The translations under genes were made by a program, and so were the position numbers. A stretch of 64,000 nt of DNA from Ectopseudomonas composti. GTDB lineage: Bacteria; Pseudomonadota; Gammaproteobacteria; Pseudomonadales; Pseudomonadaceae. The stretch is taken from the NCBI RefSeq assembly GCF_900115475.1, contig NZ_FOWP01000001.1, positions 1 to 64,000 on the forward strand, read 5' to 3'. A model generated the notes under the pieces. It saw nothing but the letters and a program-made list of their open reading frames with translations. It did not search any database and was not told where the DNA came from. Positions 42,650 to 50,895 of the stretch are shown piece by piece (the stretch's first letter is position 1; each line of letters starts with the position of its first letter).

Positions 42650-43642
42650 ATGCAAGTGAAACACCTGCTGCTGATCGCCATCCTCGCCCTTACCGCCGCC
42701 TGCTCTTCCAAGCAGCCGGAGGTCGATGAAAACCTCAGCGAGGTGGAACTGTACCAGCAGGCCCAGGCCGACCTGGATAACCGCAGCTACACCCAGGCCA
42801 TCTCCAAACTGAAAGCGCTGGAATCGCGCTATCCGTTTGGCCGCTATGCCGAGCAGGCGCAGCTTGAGCTGATCTACGCCTACTACAAGAATGCCGAACC
42901 GGAAGCTGCGAAGTCGTCCGCCGAACGCTTCATCCGCCTGCACCCGCAGCACGCCAACGTCGACTACGCCTATTACCTCAAGGGCCTGGCCTCGTTCGAC
43001 CAGGACCGCGGCCTGCTGGCGCGCTTCCTGCCGCTGGACATGACCAAGCGTGACCCGGGCGCCGCGCGCGACTCTTACAACGAGTTCGCCCAGCTCACCA
43101 GCCGTTACCCGACCAGCCGCTACGCGCCGGACGCCAAGCAGCGCATGATCTACCTACGCAACCTGCTGGCCGCCTATGAGATACACGTAGCCCACTACTA
43201 CCTGACCCGTCAGGCCTATGTCGCTGCCGGCAACCGTGGCCGCTACGTGGTGGAAAACTTCCAGGAAACCCCGTCGGTCGGCGATGGCCTGGCGATCATG
43301 ACCGAGGCTTACCAACGCCTGTCGCTGGACGATCTGGCCGCCACCAGTCTGGAAACCCTCAAGCTCAACTACCCGGATCACCCGAGCCTGGAAAGCGGCG
43401 AGTTCGTCCCGCTCGAAGAAGAAGCCGATAACCGCTCCTGGCTGGCCAAGGCTACCCTGGGCCTGATCGAAACCGACACGCCGCTGCCGCCGGGCGAAAC
43501 CCGCGCCAGCCAGGACGTGATCCGCCAGTACGAAGACGCCGAGCAACAGATCCCAGCCGAACTGCAGCAGGACGCCAAGACTGGCGAAACCGCCAAGAAG
43601 CGCTCGATCTGGAGCTACCTGACCTTCGGTCTGTTCGACTGA
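42650..43642 (+). CDS. bamD: Outer-membrane assembly lipoprotein BamD (ComL)
   Basis: 330 residues. Lipobox LTAAC with C18, then five TPR-like helical repeats ([87 protein letters not shown]-like region). It is essential for BAM-mediated outer-membrane protein folding. ATG 42650 has ACAGGGACGCAAGCC upstream. It is monocistronic with a strong terminator. The C-terminal tail past residue 245 is longer than in E. coli, as usual in Pseudomonas. Confidence 0.96.
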   Translation: MQVKHLLLIAILALTAACSSKQPEVDENLSEVELYQQAQADLDNRSYTQAISKLKALESRYPFGRYAEQAQLELIYAYYKNAEPEAAKSSAERFIRLHPQHANVDYAYYLKGLASFDQDRGLLARFLPLDMTKRDPGAARDSYNEFAQLTSRYPTSRYAPDAKQRMIYLRNLLAAYEIHVAHYYLTRQAYVAAGNRGRYVVENFQETPSVGDGLAIMTEAYQRLSLDDLAATSLETLKLNYPDHPSLESGEFVPLEEEADNRSWLAKATLGLIETDTPLPPGETRASQDVIRQYEDAEQQIPAELQQDAKTGETAKKRSIWSYLTFGLFD

Positions 43643-43655
43643 TCACAGCGCTATC

Positions 43656-43684
43656 AAAAAGGGAGGCCAAGGCCTCCCTTTTTA
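43656..43684. terminator. Bidirectional terminator after bamD
   Basis: AAAAAGGGAGGCC-AA-GGCCTCCCTTTTT, a perfect stem flanked by A and T runs. Confidence 0.93.
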
Positions 43685-43837
43685 TTGTCCGGCATTTCTA
43701 CACTGGCCAATTTGCTGCGAGCCCGGCACTGCAGCAGGCACACAGCCCGGAAACAGCTCACAGGCTGCCATGTGGATACTGTGCCGATGCACTCGGCTTG
43801 GCTAAACTGCGGCTTTAAACGAATAAAAGAGCACGAT

Positions 43838-44074
43838 ATGGGTCTTTTTCGCCTGCTGTTCTGGATCGCCGTCATTTTCGCTGCGATCTGGATCTGGCGC
43901 CGCTTCATCAGCAAACCCAAGAGCACTCGTCCCCGTGAGGACAGCGCCGCGCCCATGGTCCGCTGTGCGCATTGCGGCGTGCACATTCCCAAGACCCAGG
44001 CATTGAACCAAGAGCAACAGTGGTACTGCAGCCAGGCCCACCTCGAACAAGGCCCGCATACCGGTGACAGCTGA
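43838..44074 (+). CDS. Small membrane protein with cysteine-rich zinc-ribbon-like motif (PP0621-like)
   Basis: 78 residues: an N-terminal helix (MGLFRLLFWIAVIFAAIWIW), a basic linker and CAHCGVHIPKTQAL...WYCSQAHLEQG, i.e. C-x2-C-x15-20-C-x3-H, a possible metal site. Pseudomonas genomes carry this small protein beside pilS. The start is ATG 43838 (AAAAGAGCACGAT upstream). Its last 11 bp overlap the GTG start of pilS, implying coupling. A role linked to PilS is only suggested by position. Confidence 0.78.
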   Translation: MGLFRLLFWIAVIFAAIWIWRRFISKPKSTRPREDSAAPMVRCAHCGVHIPKTQALNQEQQWYCSQAHLEQGPHTGDS

Positions 44075-45656
44075 TATCAGCGCACAAGGCGGCACCCAAG
44101 GGCGACGCATCCTCAGGCTCTATCACTTCTATCGCCTGACCATCGGCCTGGCGCTGATCCTGCTGATTTCCAGCAACCTCGACGAGCAGTTGCTGGACGT
44201 CGTGCATATCGAGCTATTTCGCACCGGCAGCTGGGTCTACCTGATCCTCAACATCTTCATCGCCGTGCTGGTGCAAAAGCCCAAGCACCTGGTGCAGCTG
44301 TTTAGCCTGGCGCTGGTCGACGTGATATTCCTCTCGGCCCTGTTCTATGCGGCCGGCGGTACGCCAAGCGGCATCGGCAACCTGCTGGTGGTCGCCGTGG
44401 CCATCGCCAACATCCTTCTGCGCGGCCGCGTCGGCCTGCTGATCGCGGCTATCGCCGCCATGGCGCTGATCTACCTGACCTTCTACCTCAGCCTCAGCCG
44501 CCCCGCTGCTGCCGCGCAATATGTACAGGCCGGCGCACTCGGTGCCCTGTGCTTCGCCGGCGCCCTGTTCATCCAAGGCATCACCCGCCGCCTGCAGGTC
44601 AGTGAAAACCTGGCCGAACAACGCGCGGCCGACGTCGCCAACCTCGAGGAACTCAACGAGCAGATCCTGCAGCGCATGCGCACCGGGATTCTGGTGCTCG
44701 ACACCCAGCATCGGGTACTGCTGGCCAACCAGGGCGCAACGCAACTACTCGGGCGCGGCGAACTCAGTGGCAAGATCATCGATCCGCACTGCCCTGAACT
44801 GGTCAAGCGCCTGCAGCAATGGTTGCACAACCCGACCCTGCGCCCGGACAGCCTGCAAGCGCAGATCGACGGCCCCGTCCTGCAGCCCAGCTTCATCTCC
44901 CTGCAACGCGGTGATCAGCAGCATACCCTGGTGTTTCTCGACGACATCTCGCAGATCGCCCAGCAGGCGCAGCAGCTCAAGCTGGCCTCGCTCGGCCGCC
45001 TGACCGCCGGCATCGCCCACGAGATTCGCAACCCGCTCGGCGCTATCAGCCACGCGGCACAGCTGCTGCAGGAGTCGGAAGACCTGCAAGGTCCCGACCA
45101 GCGCCTGGCGCAGATCATTCAGGATCACTCCAAGCGCATGAACATGGTGATCGAGAACGTTCTGCAGCTGTCGCGCAGGCGCCAGGCCGAACCGCAACTG
45201 CTCGACCTGAAATACTGGCTGCACCGCTTCGCCAGCGATTTTCGCAGCTCGGCACCGGCTGATCGGCAAATCCACCTGGAAACCCAAGGTGGCAGCCTGC
45301 AAACGCGCATGGACCCACACCAGCTGACCCAGGTACTGACCAACCTGGTGCAGAACGGCCTACGCTACAGCGCACAGAAACATCGACTCGGCCAGGTATG
45401 GCTGCGCCTGTTTCGCGACGAGACCAGCGACTTGCCGGTGCTGGAGATTCTCGACGACGGCCCAGGCGTGCCGCCCGAGCTGGAGCAGCACATTTTCGAG
45501 CCCTTCTACACCACCGAGAACAAGGGCACCGGCCTCGGCCTGTATATTTCCCGTGAGCTGTGCCAAGGCAACCAGGCCCGCCTCGACTACAAACCCCGTG
45601 AAGATGGCGGCAGTTGCTTCCGCATCACCTTCGCCCATCCGCGCAAACTGAGCTGA
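44064..45656 (+). CDS. pilS: Type IV pilus two-component sensor kinase PilS
   Basis: 530 residues. Six N-terminal membrane helices, a PAS-like domain (ILQRMRTGILVLDTQHRVLL), then the histidine kinase core with H319 in IAHEIRNPLGAIS, the N box LTNLVQNGLRYSA and G boxes ILDDGPGVPPE and KGTGLGLYIS. H319 is the residue number known in P. aeruginosa PilS. It senses PilA levels in the inner membrane and phosphorylates PilR. GTG start at 44064 within the preceding gene. pilR begins 2 bp after the stop. Confidence 0.97.
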   Translation: MTADISAQGGTQGRRILRLYHFYRLTIGLALILLISSNLDEQLLDVVHIELFRTGSWVYLILNIFIAVLVQKPKHLVQLFSLALVDVIFLSALFYAAGGTPSGIGNLLVVAVAIANILLRGRVGLLIAAIAAMALIYLTFYLSLSRPAAAAQYVQAGALGALCFAGALFIQGITRRLQVSENLAEQRAADVANLEELNEQILQRMRTGILVLDTQHRVLLANQGATQLLGRGELSGKIIDPHCPELVKRLQQWLHNPTLRPDSLQAQIDGPVLQPSFISLQRGDQQHTLVFLDDISQIAQQAQQLKLASLGRLTAGIAHEIRNPLGAISHAAQLLQESEDLQGPDQRLAQIIQDHSKRMNMVIENVLQLSRRRQAEPQLLDLKYWLHRFASDFRSSAPADRQIHLETQGGSLQTRMDPHQLTQVLTNLVQNGLRYSAQKHRLGQVWLRLFRDETSDLPVLEILDDGPGVPPELEQHIFEPFYTTENKGTGLGLYISRELCQGNQARLDYKPREDGGSCFRITFAHPRKLS

Positions 45657-45658
45657 GC

Positions 45659-46999
45659 ATGAACCGTCAGAGAGCCCTGATCGTCGACGACGAACCCGAT
45701 ATCCGCGAGCTGCTGGAAATCACCCTCGGACGCATGAAGCTGGACACCCGCAGCGCCCGTAACGTCAAGGAAGCACGCGAGTGGCTGGCGCGCGAGCCCT
45801 TCGATCTATGCCTGACCGATATGCGTCTGCCCGACGGCACCGGCCTGGACCTGGTACAGCACATTCAGCAGCGCCATCCGCAAGTTCCAGTGGCGATGAT
45901 CACCGCCTACGGCAGCCTCGATACTGCGATTAATTCACTCAAGGCCGGCGCCTTCGACTTCCTCACCAAACCGGTCGACCTCGGCCGCCTGCGCGAATTG
46001 GTCGCCACCGCCCTGCGTATTCGCTCCCCCGAGGGCGAGGAAACCCCGGTCGACAGTCGTCTGCTCGGCGACTCGCCGCCCATGAAATCGCTGCGCAAAC
46101 AGATCCAGAAACTCTCGCGCAGCCAGGCACCGGTCTACATCAGCGGCGAATCGGGCAGCGGCAAGGAACTGGTCGCCCGCCTGATCCACGAACAGGGCCC
46201 GCGCATCGAACAACCTTTCGTACCAGTCAACTGCGGCGCCATCCCCTCGGAGCTGATGGAGAGCGAGTTCTTCGGCCATAAGAAAGGCAGCTTTACCGGT
46301 GCCATCGAAGACAAACAGGGGCTGTTCCAGGCGGCCAATGGCGGCACCCTGTTCCTCGATGAAGTGGCCGATCTACCGCTGCCGATGCAGGTGAAACTGC
46401 TGCGTGCGATTCAGGAAAAGGCCGTGCGCGCTGTTGGTGGTCAGCAGGAAGTGGTGGTCGATGTGCGCATCCTCTGCGCCACCCACAAGAACCTTGCCGC
46501 GGAAGTCGCTGCCGGCCGTTTCCGCCAGGACCTCTATTACCGTCTTAACGTCATCGAACTGCGCGTTCCGCCACTGCGTGAACGCCGCGAAGACATCGCC
46601 CAGCTGGCCAGCGTGATGCTCGTGCGCTTGGCCGAAGGTACCGGCCTGGCCGCCGCCAAGCTGCACCCCGATGCGCTGGAAAAGCTGAAGAACTATCGCT
46701 TCCCCGGCAACGTGCGAGAGCTGGAAAACATGCTCGAACGCGCCTACACCCTGTGCGAAGACGACCAGATCACGCCCAGCGACCTGCGCCTGGCTGACGC
46801 CGGCGGCCCCAGCAACGAAAGCGGCGAAGCCAGTCTAGCGCAGATCGACAATCTCGAAGATTACCTCGAAGACATTGAGCGCAAGCTGATCATGCAGGCC
46901 CTGGAAGAAACGCGCTGGAACCGCACGGCGGCGGCCCAGCGCCTGGGCCTGACCTTCCGCTCGATGCGCTATCGACTGAAGAAGCTGGGTATCGACTGA
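45659..46999 (+). CDS. pilR: Sigma-54-dependent response regulator PilR
   Basis: 446 residues: receiver domain with D54 (CLTDMRLPDG), AAA+ domain with GESGSGKEL (Walker A), the sigma-54-contacting loop HKKGSFTGAIEDKQG (GSFTGA, a normal variant of GAFTGA), LFLDEVADLPL, and a C-terminal Fis-type helix-turn-helix (TRWNRTAAAQRLGLTFRSMR). With PilS it activates pilA transcription. ATG 45659 is taken over the in-frame start 45 bp upstream inside pilS. Confidence 0.97.
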   Translation: MNRQRALIVDDEPDIRELLEITLGRMKLDTRSARNVKEAREWLAREPFDLCLTDMRLPDGTGLDLVQHIQQRHPQVPVAMITAYGSLDTAINSLKAGAFDFLTKPVDLGRLRELVATALRIRSPEGEETPVDSRLLGDSPPMKSLRKQIQKLSRSQAPVYISGESGSGKELVARLIHEQGPRIEQPFVPVNCGAIPSELMESEFFGHKKGSFTGAIEDKQGLFQAANGGTLFLDEVADLPLPMQVKLLRAIQEKAVRAVGGQQEVVVDVRILCATHKNLAAEVAAGRFRQDLYYRLNVIELRVPPLRERREDIAQLASVMLVRLAEGTGLAAAKLHPDALEKLKNYRFPGNVRELENMLERAYTLCEDDQITPSDLRLADAGGPSNESGEASLAQIDNLEDYLEDIERKLIMQALEETRWNRTAAAQRLGLTFRSMRYRLKKLGID

Positions 47000-47023
47000 T
47001 CCCTGCGATCACGAATCACGGGG

Positions 47024-47050
47024 GTGTAGGAACCGGCTTGCCGGCGATCA
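47024..47050. repeat. Single REP-like repeat after pilR
   Basis: GTGTAGGAACCGGCTTGCCGGCGATC has the GTAGGAn-CCGGCTTGCCGGCGATC form common in Pseudomonas REPs. It lies 25 bp after the pilR stop. Confidence 0.6.
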
Positions 47051-47079
47051 AGACAGCCCGCGTCACCGTTGACGAGCCA

Positions 47080-48183
47080 CTACTGCAACCGCCCCGAGGG
47101 CGCATAAGGCGCCGGATCGATGATCGGCTCACGCCCAAGCATCAGATCAGCCAGCAACTGACAGGAGGCTGGTGCCAGCACTAGCCCATTGCGGAAATGC
47201 CCGCAGTTCAGCCATAGACCTGGATACGAAGGCACTTCCCCGATAAAGGGAATGCCTTCCGGCGAGCCGGGCCGCAGGCCGGCCCAATGCCCCACTACTT
47301 CGGCATCCCTGAGTGCAGGCAAAAGCTCCTCGGCCGATGCTTTCAGGCTTTCCAGCGCGTTATCGGTCGGCGTCTTGTCGAACCCTGCATACTCCAGCGT
47401 GCTGCCAATCAGGATATGCCCGTCACGCCGCGGAATCGCATAACGCCCCTTGGCCAACACCATGCTTGGCAGAAAATCCTCGGCGCATTTGAAGAGAATC
47501 ATCTGCCCTTTCACTGGCTCGACCGGTAATTCCAGACCAAGCGTCTTGAGCAACTCACCACTCCAAGCGCCAGCGGCCAGCACCACGCGATCAGCGCGGA
47601 TCTCGCCAGCAGCGGTAGTCACACCCCGAATCTGTCCATTCTCCTGAATGAAACCAGTGACCGGACAGTGCTCACGCAACTCCACGTTAGGCATGGCCGT
47701 CAAAGCCGCTCGCAGCGCTTTCACCAAACGCGGGTTACGCACATTAGCCACACCCGGCATATGAATGGCGCGCTTGAAGCCAGCCCCCAGAACAGCAACC
47801 TGGTCATACGCCTCAGCGATATCCACCGCAAACAGCTCACGCCCAACACGTGCAGCCCATGCCAGCGCTTCGGCCTCATCATCCAGATCCAGCCAATACA
47901 ACCCGGTGACATGCACCTCGGGATCGATCCCAGTTTCGTCCAGCAATCGCTGACCAAAGCCTGGGTAAAAGTCCTGCGACCAATGCGCCAAGGCCGTCAC
48001 CGCCGCGCTGTAACGCCAAGGATAGAGCGGTGAGACGATACCCCCACCGGCCCAGGAGGATTCGCGGCCGGTCGCCCCCTGATCGAGAATGCACGTCTGC
48101 ATCCCCGAACGTCCTAGCAGAAACGCCGATAGCATCCCTATCGCCCCCCCCCCAACCAACAACACCTTTCCATCACTTTTCAT
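47080..48183 (-). CDS. thiO: FAD-dependent glycine oxidase ThiO-like
   Basis: 367 residues. FAD motif VLLVGGGAIGMLSAFLLGRSG at the N-terminus, GRESSWAGGGIVSPLYPW after it, and the C-terminal SPEGIPFIGEVPSYPGLWLNCGHFRNGLVLAP. ThiO oxidises glycine to dehydroglycine for the thiazole of thiamine; D-amino acids are alternative substrates. In P. aeruginosa the equivalent gene also lies between pilR and fimT, on the opposite strand. Its start is 55 bp from the divergent fimT. Confidence 0.88.
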   Translation of the reverse strand: MKSDGKVLLVGGGAIGMLSAFLLGRSGMQTCILDQGATGRESSWAGGGIVSPLYPWRYSAAVTALAHWSQDFYPGFGQRLLDETGIDPEVHVTGLYWLDLDDEAEALAWAARVGRELFAVDIAEAYDQVAVLGAGFKRAIHMPGVANVRNPRLVKALRAALTAMPNVELREHCPVTGFIQENGQIRGVTTAAGEIRADRVVLAAGAWSGELLKTLGLELPVEPVKGQMILFKCAEDFLPSMVLAKGRYAIPRRDGHILIGSTLEYAGFDKTPTDNALESLKASAEELLPALRDAEVVGHWAGLRPGSPEGIPFIGEVPSYPGLWLNCGHFRNGLVLAPASCQLLADLMLGREPIIDPAPYAPSGRLQ

Positions 48184-48238
48184 GCAGTGATCCTGAGCTA
48201 CTCTGTTCTACACAACCAACTGGCAAGGATGCTGGAAT

Positions 48239-48748
48239 ATGCCCCGAAAAATCTACGGGCGAACGCTCATCGAAACGATGTGCGCACTCGCCGTCATTGC
48301 TCTTCTTCTGATGATCGCGCTCCCAAATCTACAAAACCTGATTGAGAGCAATCAGCGCACCCAAACCAACAATCAGATGGTTGCCACACTGCTTCACGCG
48401 CGCAGCAACGCCGTGTTCTCGCGGCAAATCATCACCCTCTGTGGTGGGCAGCATGACTGCTCGGGAGCTCGGGAATGGCAGAGTTACCTAGTGGTTTTCA
48501 TCGACAAGAATGCCAATGGGAAAATCGACCCCGATGACGAAATTCTGCACCAAACCGAAATCACCAAAGATTTCTCTTGGCACTGGAACAGGGCAACCGG
48601 ATACATCCAGTTCGAGGCTGACGGCTCGACACGGGCCCTGAATGGCACTCTCACGCTTTGCAAAGACAATGTTCCGCAGAGCCAGATCGTGATAAGCCTA
48701 GCTGGTCGAAGCCGAATAGAGCCTGCCAGAAGAGGCGCGAGTTGCTGA
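48239..48748 (+). CDS. fimT: Minor pseudopilin FimT (GspH-like)
   Basis: 169 residues. Short leader and prepilin site MPRKIYG|RTLIETMCALAVIALLLM: the -1 Gly and +5 Glu are conserved but +1 is Arg where Phe/Leu/Met is usual. The remainder is a GspH-type globular domain with two cysteines (TLCGGQHDCSG) and a C-terminal RGASC. It is the first gene of the minor-pilin operon, 55 bp from divergent thiO; a promoter must lie in that space. FimT is linked to DNA uptake in some gammaproteobacteria. Confidence 0.85.
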   Translation: MPRKIYGRTLIETMCALAVIALLLMIALPNLQNLIESNQRTQTNNQMVATLLHARSNAVFSRQIITLCGGQHDCSGAREWQSYLVVFIDKNANGKIDPDDEILHQTEITKDFSWHWNRATGYIQFEADGSTRALNGTLTLCKDNVPQSQIVISLAGRSRIEPARRGASC

Positions 48749-48893
48749 TCACCAAGTGACTTGCATCACACTTCAGCATTGGAGAACGCACCTCATCCGC
48801 CAATTTGTCCGCCTGTCCGACTTGAGCAGGCTTGAGAGTGGCCGATTGCTAAATTATCCACGTATTTTTGGGTTAATCGTGGCCGGAGCGCTC

Positions 48894-49319
48894 ATGAGAT
48901 CAAGTCGAGGGTTCACACTGGTAGAGCTGATGATAGTGCTTGCCATAATTGCCATCGTCGCAGCGATTGCCGTCCCTAGTTACCAGAGCAGCATTGACGC
49001 TGGGCGCAAAACGTCAGCGATCAACAATCTACTCGGCGCCTTGCAGTTCGCCCGGAGCGAAGCAGTCACGCGTCGCAGCGACCAAGTAAAGGTATGTGCT
49101 AGTGGCGGCGGTAGCGGCTGCAGTGGTAACGACTGGAGCGCAGGTGGCGTAGTGCTCGACGGTGCGACACTGCTACGCGCTATTCCCCCAGCCCCCGGAG
49201 TCACCATTACGGGAGATGCCATTACCTTCAATGATGACGGCACTACAACTGCCAGCAGCATCAGCATCGCGGGAAAGAGCATCTCCGTGAATATTGTCGG
49301 CGCAGCCAAACTCAACTGA
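48894..49319 (+). CDS. fimU: Minor pilin FimU
   Basis: 141 residues. Prepilin site MRSSRG|FTLVELMIVLAIIAIVAAIA is canonical. A short GspH-like head has one disulphide-size cysteine pair (VKVCASGGGSGCSG). ATG 48894 is preceded by GGCCGGAGCGCTC; the 46 upstream in-frame residues do not look coding and precede the leader. It is part of the FimU-PilV-PilW-PilX priming complex. It is shorter than I recall for the PAO1 protein (about 167). Confidence 0.88.
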   Translation: MRSSRGFTLVELMIVLAIIAIVAAIAVPSYQSSIDAGRKTSAINNLLGALQFARSEAVTRRSDQVKVCASGGGSGCSGNDWSAGGVVLDGATLLRAIPPAPGVTITGDAITFNDDGTTTASSISIAGKSISVNIVGAAKLN

Positions 49320-49332
49320 TAAGGATACGACG

Positions 49333-49872
49333 ATGTACAGACCATTCTCCTCGGCTCAACGAGGTTTCACGCTGATTGAGGTGATGGTTGCCGTGGTAAT
49401 CCTAGCCGTAGGACTTCTAGGCATGGCGAGTCTGATGGCCCGTAGTCAGAAGTCCAACGAGAGTGCCTACTCCCGAAGTCAAGCAACACTGATGGCCTAT
49501 GACATCGTTGAACGCATGCGCACCAACCTAATAGACCCAGCCAGTAGCGACAGGAAATACAAAGTGTTGTTCGTTACCGAGAGCAGTAGTAATACCAGTC
49601 AATACGCTTTCAGCAGCCTGCCAAGCTGTACTGCCCCGACAGGAGCCCTCCCCGCCGGAGGTGCAAGCAGGGCTAGTCACGACATTGCCTCCTGGTGCTC
49701 TTCCTTGAAGTCAAGCCTGCCCAGCGTGGATGCAGCAAATACCAAGATTTCGTTCGACACCAGCAAGCTGGATACGCTGGGAATTGCCAAGGTTACCGTC
49801 AGGATTCAATGGCAGGACAATAGCAAAGACGACGGCCAAACTCAGTACGTCGAAGTGGTGACCTCCTTATGA
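49333..49872 (+). CDS. pilV: Minor pilin PilV
   Basis: 179 residues with prepilin site SSAQRG|FTLIEVMVAVVILAVGLLGM, characteristic of PilV. The head holds cysteines in LPSCTAPTG and ASWCSSL. ATG 49333 follows AAGGATACGACG. The stop overlaps the pilW start (ATGA at 49869-49872). It forms part of the pilus tip/priming complex. Confidence 0.9.
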   Translation: MYRPFSSAQRGFTLIEVMVAVVILAVGLLGMASLMARSQKSNESAYSRSQATLMAYDIVERMRTNLIDPASSDRKYKVLFVTESSSNTSQYAFSSLPSCTAPTGALPAGGASRASHDIASWCSSLKSSLPSVDAANTKISFDTSKLDTLGIAKVTVRIQWQDNSKDDGQTQYVEVVTSL

Positions 49873-50453
49873 AAGCTTTTAAGCAGCATGGTCTTTCCTT
49901 GATCGAAGTAATGGTTGCCTTGGTGATCAGCACCATTCTGATTCTGGGAGTTACCGATCTGTTCAATAGTTCGCTCATGTCAGGTAGAAGCAACTCGGAG
50001 CTCGCCCGTATTCAAGAAAATGGTCGTCTTGCTATGGAAGTAATAGGTGCAGACGCTCGCCTGGCAGGCCTACAAACCTGCACAACCAATAATTGGAAAG
50101 CTGCATCTATCGAAGATGCAGTAACACTCGACAGTAACCAGAAAGCTTTTAGTGTGAAGTACATCGACCCGAAAAATTGTGGCGACATTGGCGCAGCTCA
50201 GCAAACTGTCACTTACACCTTCGCCAACAATAGCCTGAGCAAAGCGGTTAACGGCAACCCGGCACAACCCTTGCTGGGCGACAATCAAGAGCCTGTTGAT
50301 GGGAGCTTCACACTACTACCAGACAACAGTTCTCCTGAAACCGCTAACGCGGTGCAAATCACTATAAAGGTGCAAAGCTCGCAAGCCAATTTCACTGCCC
50401 GTGAATTCAGCTCCACCTATGAATTCAAGAATCGCCTCATCGCCCGAGACTGA
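49869..50453 (+). CDS. pilW: Minor pilin PilW
   Basis: 194 residues. Prepilin site KAFKQHG|LSLIEVMVALVISTILILG, then the helix ENGRLAMEVIGADARLAGLQTC typical of PilW. It seems shorter than P. aeruginosa PilW (about 270 from memory), the difference being in the C-terminal head. Start overlaps pilV (ATGA); pilX starts 4 bp after the stop. Confidence 0.88.
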   Translation: MKAFKQHGLSLIEVMVALVISTILILGVTDLFNSSLMSGRSNSELARIQENGRLAMEVIGADARLAGLQTCTTNNWKAASIEDAVTLDSNQKAFSVKYIDPKNCGDIGAAQQTVTYTFANNSLSKAVNGNPAQPLLGDNQEPVDGSFTLLPDNSSPETANAVQITIKVQSSQANFTAREFSSTYEFKNRLIARD

Positions 50454-50457
50454 GCCC

Positions 50458-50895
50458 ATGAACGCATCCAAACAAAAAGGCATGGTGCTGCTGGTTAGCC
50501 TCATTCTTTTACTCATGCTGACCTTGATTGCCATAACGGCCTCCAACCAGGCCAGCCTTCAACTGCGTATCTCCTCTAATAGTGAGCAGCGTAATATGGC
50601 CTTCCAGGCGGCAGAAGCCGGTATAGCGAGCTGGGTCAGCGTGTACTTCACCGAATCAGACAGCTCGAAACTGCCCACAACGGACACCAGCGGCGAAACC
50701 AGCTTCAATGTCGTATCAAATAAATCTCGCTGGGATGTTGCCTGCCCGGGAGGAAATTTGGGCTTCGGCAGCGGAACGCCACGAATGGACTGTTTCGATC
50801 TGACAGTCGAAGGCGGAAGTGTTTGCGAAAACGGCGTCTGCGCAGTGAAAAGCATTCATCGCCAGGGCGGACAACGTCGGGGGGATATCCAATGA
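50458..50895 (+). CDS. pilX: Minor pilin PilX
   Basis: 145 residues. Leader NASKQKG|MVLLVSLILLLMLTLIAITA followed by SNSEQRNMAFQAAEAGI, the PilX_N signature. It lacks Glu at +5 (Val instead), as in GspK-like proteins. The head is short but keeps four cysteines (VACPGG, MDCFDL, SVCENGVC). It appears shorter than PAO1 PilX (about 195). The stop overlaps the pilY1 start (ATGA), consistent with tip-complex function together with PilY1. Confidence 0.88.
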   Translation: MNASKQKGMVLLVSLILLLMLTLIAITASNQASLQLRISSNSEQRNMAFQAAEAGIASWVSVYFTESDSSKLPTTDTSGETSFNVVSNKSRWDVACPGGNLGFGSGTPRMDCFDLTVEGGSVCENGVCAVKSIHRQGGQRRGDIQ

